A DNA stretch of 18,851 nt, taken from contig QAMI01000029.1 of the NCBI GenBank assembly GCA_003150395.1, forward strand, positions 1 to 18,851, written 5' to 3'. Source of the DNA: Candidatus Gastranaerophilales bacterium (GTDB lineage: Bacteria; Cyanobacteriota; Vampirovibrionia; Gastranaerophilales; Gastranaerophilaceae). Each line of letters opens with the position of its first letter. Position 1 is the first letter of the stretch. The notes beneath the pieces were generated by a model. It ran no database searches and was not told the DNA's origin. It saw only the letters and a list, made by a program, of their open reading frames with translations. This document shows, piece by piece, positions 13,390 to 18,851 of the stretch. The position numbers and the translations under genes are program-made.

Positions 13390-14220
13390 TTATTTTAGGA
13401 AATCTTTCCAGTAACTTCCGTTACCGTCAGGGCTTGTATCAGAAAGCGCATAGTATGCGCAGGTGTAAGTTGTAGTGTTTTGTGTGTAGGAACACATAGT
13501 TGACGGGTCTTGTAAATCCTCTCCATAACCAGTTAAGTCATCTCCTATAAATGGTATTACCATATTTTTCTTTGTAAAAGCAAATACAAACCAGTCATAG
13601 CCATATTTGTTAGGGCCTTTTTTACCATTTGTGTCAACACAGATTTTTGGACCGACTGTAACATTGCTAAATATTCCATTTAATAGATTATCCATGACAA
13701 AAAACCTTCCTGAAATGTCTGTCATTATAATGCTTTCGTCACAAGGTTGTGAGGAGTTGTCCGAGCCGTTCAAAGCTGCAGGTATATAACCAAGAATCCG
13801 TTTATAAACATCTTTTCTTAACGTTTCTTCTCCTTCAAGCTTGTTTGTCGAACCTGCAGCTTGTGCCTGTCCGTTAAAATATTTCATATATAATTTCAGT
13901 AATCCTGTTGAGTCATAAGCTTGGCTTGCATTTTCGGCTTCAGGGTTTTTTATAATTTTGCTGTATTCATGGACAGTAAACCCTTCTTGTGTTTCAAACA
14001 TTTTTGCTGCATTGTTAAGATCGCTGTAAGCTTTTAAAAATTGAGTATGGAGAACTTTTTTCTGATAGTTTTTTATCAACTGAGGAATTGTCATCGCGGC
14101 AATAATTCCTATTATTCCAAGTGTAATTAAGACCTCTGCCAGGGTAAACGCCTTTAAACCTTTCTCATTATGAGTATCTGCGTGCTTAGCACCTTCAGCC
14201 GTGGTAAAACCTTTTTTCAT
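13390..14220 (-). CDS. pseudopilin-like protein with a long leader and duplicated cleavage-like motif
   Basis: This 276-residue prepilin-domain protein has the hydrophobic helix FTLAEVLITLGIIGIIAAMTI at 25-45 with Glu29 at +5. The expected cleavage is therefore Ala24|Phe25, with Ala in place of the usual Gly. The leader is unusually long (24 residues) and itself starts MKKGFTTAEG, a second G|FTTAE-like site with Glu9 but no following hydrophobic helix. The globular part has four cysteines (160, 194, 243, 254) and the motif VDTNGKKGPNKYGYDWFVF (195-213) shared with the pseudopilin at 5624-6346. The end, CAYYAL...GSYWKDFL, also resembles that paralogue. GGAGGG before the ATG and TATAAT at 14248-14243 support the start. 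It is divergent from a small HTH gene. Role: pilus or type II secretion-like subunit, partner genes not seen. Confidence 0.87.
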   Translation of the reverse strand: MKKGFTTAEGAKHADTHNEKGLKAFTLAEVLITLGIIGIIAAMTIPQLIKNYQKKVLHTQFLKAYSDLNNAAKMFETQEGFTVHEYSKIIKNPEAENASQAYDSTGLLKLYMKYFNGQAQAAGSTNKLEGEETLRKDVYKRILGYIPAALNGSDNSSQPCDESIIMTDISGRFFVMDNLLNGIFSNVTVGPKICVDTNGKKGPNKYGYDWFVFAFTKKNMVIPFIGDDLTGYGEDLQDPSTMCSYTQNTTTYTCAYYALSDTSPDGNGSYWKDFLK

Positions 14221-14238
14221 AAACCCTCCAATATTAAG

Positions 14239-14275
14239 CTATATTATAGATAATTTATCGTTTTTATTTAATATT
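14239..14275 (-). promoter_or_regulatory. pseudopilin promoter region with AT-rich dyads
   Basis: A perfect TATAAT on the minus strand (14248-14243) lies about 23 bases before the pseudopilin ATG, inside the small palindrome CTATATTATAG (14239-14249). A wider inverted repeat AATATTAA (14230-14237) / TTAATATT (14268-14275) brackets it. No good -35 is seen. The dyads may bind the divergent HTH protein or may only reflect AT-richness. Confidence 0.4.
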
Positions 14276-14314
14276 CATTAAAAACAATAAATATATTCTC
14301 ATACCTAAGAAAAA

Positions 14315-14343
14315 ATGTCAACTCATAATAAAAAATATATAAT
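14315..14343 (+). promoter_or_regulatory. promoter predicted to make a leaderless HTH mRNA
   Basis: ATGTCA (14315-14320, 4/6), a 17-base spacer and TATAAT (14338-14343, 6/6) place the expected transcription start at about 14350, exactly the A of the HTH gene's ATG. No ribosome-binding site exists between them, consistent with leaderless translation. Confidence 0.55.
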
Positions 14344-14349
14344 TTTAAT

Positions 14350-14562
14350 ATGAGTGTTAGTGAAGATTTAAAAATCTTATTATTAAAAGAAAAAATGACC
14401 ATAACAGAACTTGCAGCGCTTGCAGCAGAAAAATCCGGCAAACCGTATACTGTTTTTGGAATTTCGCAAAAACTCGCCAGAAGTTCAATGAAATACGATG
14501 AACTGAAATTCCTCGCTCAAATTCTCGGTTACCGTATTAATTTCGAAAAAATTGAAGAATAA
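14350..14562 (+). CDS. small HTH DNA-binding protein (70 aa)
   Basis: This is a compact helix-turn-helix protein of the phage-regulator-like XRE type. KILLLKEKMTITELAALAAE gives the first helices, FGISQKLARSSMKYDELKFL the turn and recognition helix, and AQILGYRINFEKIEE the closing helix and strand. There is no other domain. The ATG at 14350 has no Shine-Dalgarno sequence and sits seven bases after a consensus -10 box, suggesting a leaderless message. It is divergent from the second pseudopilin and ends two bases from the convergent permease stop with no terminator between. Regulation of the pseudopilin is plausible from the arrangement but unproven. Confidence 0.8.
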   Translation: MSVSEDLKILLLKEKMTITELAALAAEKSGKPYTVFGISQKLARSSMKYDELKFLAQILGYRINFEKIEE

Positions 14563-14564
14563 TG

Positions 14565-15794
14565 TTATTCATATCTAAGTGCATCAATCGGGTTTAAAAG
14601 AGAGGCTTTGTATGCCGGGTAATAGCCGAATAAAACTCCGATTGCACCTGAAAAACCAAGTGATAAAAGTATTGAAAAACTTGAAATTGAAATCGACATT
14701 CCAGCCAGCATTTGTAGAAGTTTTGATCCTGTAATACCTATGAAAACTCCAATTAACCCGCCTATTATTGAAAGCAGAAATGATTCAATCAAAAATTGGA
14801 TTCTGATATCGGAAGCTTTAGCCCCGATTGCCATACGAATTCCGATTTCTTTTGTTCGTTCTGTTACTGACACAAGCATAATGTTCATAATCCCGATGCC
14901 TCCGACTAAAAGTGAAACCGAGGCGATTGCCCCTAACAAAAGCGACATTGTACGTGCTGAAGATTTAATTGTTTCTTGCATTTCGGCAAGATTGCGGATT
15001 TCAAAGTCATCTTCCTGATTTTTACCGATGTTGTGGCGGCGTCTTAAGATGTCTGTAATATCGCTTTCTGCAATACTCAAAGTTTCTTCACTTTGAGCTT
15101 TTATGTTAATCATTTTGACTGTACCAGGGAAATCTGTCCCGAAAACTTTTTTCTGAGCTGTAGTAATCGGGATGAAAACTAAATCATCCTGATCCATTCC
15201 CATGCCGTTTTCGCCTTTCATCTTCAAAAGCCCGATGACTTTAAACGGAACATTTCCTATGCGGATTGTTTTATTAATAGGGTCCATGTCGCCAAAAAGT
15301 TCTGTTGCAACAGTGTTTCCAATAATTGCAACTTTTGTGCTGTTTTTCTGATCTTCTGGAAGAAAATTCCTGCCTTCAATTATCTCGTAATTTCTTATGA
15401 ACAAATAATCTGCATTTGTGCCAGCTACCGTAGTTGACCAGTTTTGGTTGCCGTAAGTAAGTTGCTTTGCTTCTGAAGAGTAAGGAGCAACTGCAAGAAC
15501 TCCATTTGCATTTGCTTCAATTGTCTCAGCATCTTTCAGGGTAAGTGTGGGTTTTGTACCTGAACCCATACGTACACCTCCAGAAGTTGCAGAACTTGAG
15601 CGTATCATTAAAAGATTGCTTCCCATAGATTCCATATCTTTTGCGATTCTCTCGCTGGCGCCTGAACCTACAGCAAGCATTATAATTACAGCGCTTACGC
15701 CGATAATTATACCAAGTGAAGTCAGTATTGAGCGCATTTTGTTTATTTTAAGCGATACTACCGCCATTTTTAATGTTGATTTAAAGTCTATCAT
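14565..15794 (-). CDS. MacB-type ABC transporter permease
   Basis: This permease of a tripartite type VII (MacB/LolC-like) ABC exporter has 409 residues from the chosen start. One N-terminal transmembrane helix (about 20-42, ILTSLGIIIGVSAVIIMLAV) is followed by a large periplasmic MacB_PCD domain of about 220 residues. Three C-terminal helices then carry the conserved SVTERTKEIGIRMAIGAK coupling segment, and the end is PAYKASLLNPIDALRYE. The ATPase is encoded separately, as in YknYZ, rather than fused as in E. coli MacB. An ATG at 15866 is in frame, but its 24 extra residues read through an intergenic palindrome. AAGGA seven bases before 15794 fixes the start there. It is the last gene of the operon. 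Confidence 0.93.
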   Translation of the reverse strand: MIDFKSTLKMAVVSLKINKMRSILTSLGIIIGVSAVIIMLAVGSGASERIAKDMESMGSNLLMIRSSSATSGGVRMGSGTKPTLTLKDAETIEANANGVLAVAPYSSEAKQLTYGNQNWSTTVAGTNADYLFIRNYEIIEGRNFLPEDQKNSTKVAIIGNTVATELFGDMDPINKTIRIGNVPFKVIGLLKMKGENGMGMDQDDLVFIPITTAQKKVFGTDFPGTVKMINIKAQSEETLSIAESDITDILRRRHNIGKNQEDDFEIRNLAEMQETIKSSARTMSLLLGAIASVSLLVGGIGIMNIMLVSVTERTKEIGIRMAIGAKASDIRIQFLIESFLLSIIGGLIGVFIGITGSKLLQMLAGMSISISSFSILLSLGFSGAIGVLFGYYPAYKASLLNPIDALRYE

Positions 15795-15849
15795 TATTTG
15801 TCCTTTTATTTTAGTGAAATGTGAAATGTTCTTTACGGGGTAGTTTTTC

Positions 15850-15927
15850 AAACCCCTCACCCGCATTTCTAACGCTCACTGCCGTTCTGGCAGAACTGCT
15901 CCCTCTCCCGCAAGGGGCGAGGGGTTT
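15850..15927. repeat. REP-like palindromic repeat between ATPase and permease genes
   Basis: The outer arms AAACCCCTC (15850-15858) and GAGGGGTTT (15919-15927) are complementary. Inside, GTTCTG (15884-15889) and CAGAAC (15891-15896) form a second stem, and CCCTCTCCCGCAAGGGGCGAG adds GC-rich pairing. It is far richer in G and C than its surroundings. It resembles the widespread CCCTCACCC...CTCCCGCAAGGG intergenic elements. Its outer arm abuts and partly overlaps the ATPase stop codon. Confidence 0.7.
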
Positions 15928-16630
15928 AATACGGAATTGTTGTGTGTTCATTTATCGTATCTGATACGATGTTTCCGTCTTTGAATCTGACTACGCGCTT
16001 GCAGTATTGCGCTATGTCAGGTTCGTGTGTTACAAGAATTATTGTTTTGCCCATGTTTTTATTTAAGTTTACAAAGAATTCCATAACTTCAATACTTGTT
16101 TTGGTGTCCAAGTTTCCGGTCGGCTCGTCGGCAAGGATAAGCGGCGGGTCGTTAACAATTGCGCGTGCAATCGCAACACGCTGCTGTTGACCGCCTGACA
16201 TTTGATTGGGCATATGGTCTTCTCTGTTTTCAAGACCGACTATTTTTAGTGCCTGTTTTGCTCTTATTTCACGTTCTTCTTCGGGAATGCCTTTGTAAAT
16301 CATAGGAAGTTCGACGTTTTCAAGCGCTGTAGTTCTTGCTATCAGGTTAAATCCCTGAAATACGAACCCCATTTTGATATTTCTAATGTCTGCAAGTTCA
16401 TCGGCATTAAGCGAAAACATATCAATGCCATCAAGAAAGTAGCTGCCGGAATTTGGTTTATCCAGAGTCCCGAGCATATTCATAAAAGTTGATTTACCTG
16501 AACCGGAAGTACCCATGATTGCAACAAATTCGCCTTCTTCAACACTTAACGATACGCAGTTTAGCGCGTTAAAGCTGTCTTCGCCGGTTTGATAGGTTTT
16601 TATTGCATTTTTAACTTCTATGAGTGACAT
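15926..16630 (-). CDS. ABC transporter ATP-binding protein (MacB/LolD/YknY type)
   Basis: This cytoplasmic ATPase powers the adjacent MacB-type permease. In 234 residues it shows Walker A GTSGSGKST (about 40-48), the Q-loop in GFVFQGFNLI, the signature MSGGQQQRVAIARAI, Walker B LILADEPTGNLD and the switch histidine in LVTHEPD. The FVFQGFNLI...ENVELPMIY pattern is typical of the LolD/MacB_N subfamily, which couples ATP use to periplasmic conformational work rather than membrane-spanning substrate passage. AAAGGA before the ATG supports the start. It begins 26 bases after the adaptor gene. A REP-like repeat overlaps its stop and separates it from the permease, possibly altering the stoichiometry of the two subunits (inference). 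Confidence 0.95.
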   Translation of the reverse strand: MSLIEVKNAIKTYQTGEDSFNALNCVSLSVEEGEFVAIMGTSGSGKSTFMNMLGTLDKPNSGSYFLDGIDMFSLNADELADIRNIKMGFVFQGFNLIARTTALENVELPMIYKGIPEEEREIRAKQALKIVGLENREDHMPNQMSGGQQQRVAIARAIVNDPPLILADEPTGNLDTKTSIEVMEFFVNLNKNMGKTIILVTHEPDIAQYCKRVVRFKDGNIVSDTINEHTTIPY

Positions 16631-16656
16631 TTCTTTCCTTTATTTTGTTTGCCGGA

Positions 16657-17832
16657 TTAAAACATTCCCGGCCCGCGGCGGCGTTTGTTTCCTTTTGGAG
16701 TGCCGGATTTGCCTTTAATGCCTGTAATAATTTTTGCATCTTCTTTTACGTCTTTTGCGCTGATTTCTGTGAAGTTGTCGTCGCTTGCGCCTATTTGAAT
16801 GTCATGTCTTACTGGTTTGTTGTTTTCCAAGAGCCAGACGCCCTGATTTTTGTATTTTGTTCCGTCTGTTTTTGGGGTGAATTTTAGCGCTATATTTGGT
16901 GCGCAAAGTACGTTTTCGCGTTTATTTGTAATTATTGAAACATTTGCAGTCATTCCGGGTTTAAGTTTCAAATCATTGTTTTCAACATTGACAATTACCG
17001 AATAAGTTACGACATTATTTGTATTTGTTGAGGCCAGACGAACCTGTGTAACTTTTCCTGTGAAAATGCTGTCTGCATAACCGTCAAGCGTGTAAGTAAC
17101 ATCCTGTCCTTCTTTAACTTGTCCAATATCAGCTTCGGACACATTTACTTCAATTTGCATCTTTGTTAAATCCTGTGCGATTGTAAAAAGCTCTGGTGCT
17201 TGAAAGCTTGCGGCAACCGGCTGGCCAAGGTCAATTTCACGTGAAATTACAGTTCCGTCAACCGGTGCGATAATTTTTGTGTATCCGAGGTTTGTCATTG
17301 CGGTTTTTAAAGAGGCCTGATATTGAGCAATTTGAGCTCGGGCGGCGTTTATCTGTGCAAGGTCTGATTTGTATGTGCTTTCCATCTGATCAAGGTCGCT
17401 GCGCGGAACAAAGTTTTTTGCATAAAGATTTTTGTAGCGCTCGTACATTTTTCTATCATATTCTGTTGTTGCCTGAAGTTTTGCAAGGTTTGCCTGTGCG
17501 TTTGCAATTTGAGCCTGATTTTGCTGGACTGTTGCTTCAAAGTTAGCCGGGTCGATTTGAGCCATCAGCTGGCCTTTCTTAACTTCCGAGTTAAAGTCAA
17601 CATAAATTTCTTTTATCAGTCCGGATACGGTTGAACCTACGCTGACTGTGTTTACAGGGTTAATAGTTCCCGATGCTTCCACGATTTCTGTTATTGTACA
17701 GCGTTTGAGTGTTCTGGTTTGATAATGAACCTTGTTTTTCAGATATACATAAGTTGAAGTTCCTGCAATAAGTACTAGAAAAGCTAACGCCGTTATAATA
17801 TATCGTTTCCTTATAAAAGTTTGTATTTTCAT
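16657..17832 (-). CDS. MacA-like periplasmic adaptor (membrane fusion protein)
   Basis: This is the adaptor linking the ABC permease to the outer-membrane channel. Of 391 residues, an N-terminal anchor helix (about 11-31, YIITALAFLVLIAGTSTYVYL) is preceded by basic residues. A biotinyl-lipoyl-like half follows (SVGSTVSGLIKEIYVDFNSE), then an alpha-helical hairpin (about 95-175, rich in Q/A/N coiled-coil residues) and the returning lipoyl half (TKIIAPVDGTVISREIDLGQ). A beta-barrel segment and the membrane-proximal domain end with GITGIKG-like IITGIKGKSG. The last dozen residues are a basic GNKRRRGPGMF tail. The ATG overlaps the stop of the TolC-like gene by one base (TAATG), a tight translational coupling. 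The family is MacA/YknX by context. Confidence 0.93.
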   Translation of the reverse strand: MKIQTFIRKRYIITALAFLVLIAGTSTYVYLKNKVHYQTRTLKRCTITEIVEASGTINPVNTVSVGSTVSGLIKEIYVDFNSEVKKGQLMAQIDPANFEATVQQNQAQIANAQANLAKLQATTEYDRKMYERYKNLYAKNFVPRSDLDQMESTYKSDLAQINAARAQIAQYQASLKTAMTNLGYTKIIAPVDGTVISREIDLGQPVAASFQAPELFTIAQDLTKMQIEVNVSEADIGQVKEGQDVTYTLDGYADSIFTGKVTQVRLASTNTNNVVTYSVIVNVENNDLKLKPGMTANVSIITNKRENVLCAPNIALKFTPKTDGTKYKNQGVWLLENNKPVRHDIQIGASDDNFTEISAKDVKEDAKIITGIKGKSGTPKGNKRRRGPGMF

Positions 17833-18851
17833 TAATCTTTATCCTCTATCGTGATTTTAACATCAGGTTTGAGCGCAATTGCCTGCTCAAGCTGTGCTCT
17901 TGCAACATTATAATTATAAACTGCTTCAACATAAGATTGCTGAGCATTGTTGTAATTAACTTTTGCGTCTTGAAGTTCAATATAATCGCCGATTCCTACA
18001 AAATATCTTCCGTCAGCAAGTTCAAGGTTTTCTAGCGTTTGTCTGACTTTTACTGCAAGCAGCGGAATTTGTTTTTCTAATTGTATCATGTCAATGTAAG
18101 CTGCCTGAACTTCAAAATATATGTTTTGTTTCAAAAGATCAATTTCGTTTTGCGCAAGTTCAACTTGAATTTTTCCGGCATCGATTTCGCTTTTCTTGCT
18201 CATTATATTTACGGAACTTTTTAAATTAATTCCTAGTGAAAAAGAATTCGTGCTGTTGGTATCGCGGAAACCATATCCTGCACTGCCGGTGATTTCCGGA
18301 TAATATTCTCGTTTTATATAAAGCAGAGATTGCTTCATTGCTTTGAGAGTGTTTTCGTAAGCCTTTAAATCAGGGCGGTTTTTTATTGCAATTTCAACTG
18401 ATTCTTCAAATGTATGCGGAAAAGGTTTGAAATTAAAATTCTCCATCACATCAAGTTTTTCGACTGAAGAGGTTAATGTCGCATCAGTAACATTCTGAGG
18501 GGGATTGCTTAGGTCTTTTTTTTCAGAGATTTTTGTAAGGTTTACCGGGATTTCGCTGCGTTTGAAGTTGAAAGTTTCAGTATTTTTTATTTCATACTCG
18601 GGAGCGTATGCTATGTACATTGAATTGTTTAATTTTACCAGTGCATTCTGATAATTTTTTATTGAATTAACGAGGGTTACTTTTGAGTCGCTCAGGTAAA
18701 CTTCCGAGTTTACGAGATCGATTTTTGATTTAATTCCTTCATCAAAATAAGCTTTTGTTCTTTGATAGTTTCGTTCGTTAATCTGCACGTTTGCACGGTT
18801 TACATCGACCGCTGCTTTTGCGGCCAAAACTCCGTAATAATTGTTTTTAAC
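17832..18851 (-). CDS. TolC-like outer-membrane efflux protein, 5' end beyond the window
   Basis: This is the C-terminal 340 codons or so (stop included) of an outer-membrane channel for the tripartite exporter. The frame is open to the window edge, starting VKNNYYGVLAAKAAVDVNRA, so the signal peptide and first helices are missing. Two OEP repeats are visible. One runs to YEIKNTETFNF, and the second starts near ESVEIAIKNRPDLKAYENTL, with YYPEITGSAGYGF and YVEAVYNYNVARAQLEQAI typical of the family. Long amphipathic helices fit the periplasmic tunnel. It is the first visible gene of the operon TolC-like, MacA-like, ATPase, permease. Its presence implies an outer membrane. Confidence 0.92.
   Translation of the reverse strand, partial: VKNNYYGVLAAKAAVDVNRANVQINERNYQRTKAYFDEGIKSKIDLVNSEVYLSDSKVTLVNSIKNYQNALVKLNNSMYIAYAPEYEIKNTETFNFKRSEIPVNLTKISEKKDLSNPPQNVTDATLTSSVEKLDVMENFNFKPFPHTFEESVEIAIKNRPDLKAYENTLKAMKQSLLYIKREYYPEITGSAGYGFRDTNSTNSFSLGINLKSSVNIMSKKSEIDAGKIQVELAQNEIDLLKQNIYFEVQAAYIDMIQLEKQIPLLAVKVRQTLENLELADGRYFVGIGDYIELQDAKVNYNNAQQSYVEAVYNYNVARAQLEQAIALKPDVKITIEDKD

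Noticed and set aside
15795..15866. Longer permease start at 15866
   Set aside because: The 24 extra residues read through the REP-like repeat, and a good AAGGA site precedes the internal ATG at 15794.
1..18851. CRISPR array, tRNA or rRNA genes
   Set aside because: No regularly spaced direct repeats with unique spacers, no cloverleaf-like T-loop sequences and no conserved rRNA segments were found by eye in the gaps.

Overview
The window reads like the chromosome of a low-GC, diderm, non-photosynthetic relative of cyanobacteria. A gut Gastranaerophilales/Vampirovibrionia ('Melainabacteria') lineage is the best fit. This is inference from three things: large pseudopilin-like proteins beginning with an FTLAEVLITLGIIGII-type segment, the efp-accB-accC cluster, and an outer-membrane TolC-type protein. 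No rRNA, tRNA or CRISPR array is visible. The first 13 bases are a pure G run, which probably marks an artefactual contig edge.

Layout. (1) Bases 1-1114 are a decayed accessory region. It holds the broken end of a small ORF, a frame-disrupted and internally deleted remnant of a Mu-type DDE transposase, a + strand reading frame broken by three stops, iterated GTGCAA motifs, and one copy of a short interspersed palindrome. (2) Bases 1115-6346 on the minus strand carry, in transcription order, a pseudopilin-like protein, a MATE exporter, an RDD-domain membrane protein, ndk and tgt. A near-consensus extended -10 promoter inside the MATE 3' end can drive RDD-ndk-tgt separately. (3) A 72-residue XRE regulator (6412-6630, +) is divergent from the pseudopilin, and a 9-bp inverted repeat covers their shared promoter region. 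A strong bidirectional terminator follows. (4) Bases 6797-9327 (-) are efp, accB and accC: elongation factor P plus the biotin carrier and biotin carboxylase of acetyl-CoA carboxylase. A perfect 14-bp stem-loop lies between accB and accC. (5) On the + strand are a DUF212/divergent PAP2 membrane protein and a 1057-residue SWIM-SNF2 helicase-like ATPase. (6) A second pseudopilin (13390-14220, -) is divergent from a second tiny HTH protein (14350-14562, +), whose promoter predicts a leaderless mRNA. (7) Bases 14565-18851 (-) form a tripartite exporter operon: TolC-like outer-membrane factor (cut by the window end), MacA-like adaptor, ABC ATPase and MacB-type permease.

Most of the window is housekeeping (tRNA queuosine modification, nucleotide balance, fatty-acid initiation, translation) plus envelope export. 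The least explained features are the two pseudopilin/HTH divergent pairs, whose pilins share an unusual C-terminal signature, and the decayed Mu-like remnant. I see no clear evidence for a complete novel defence or mobile system here.
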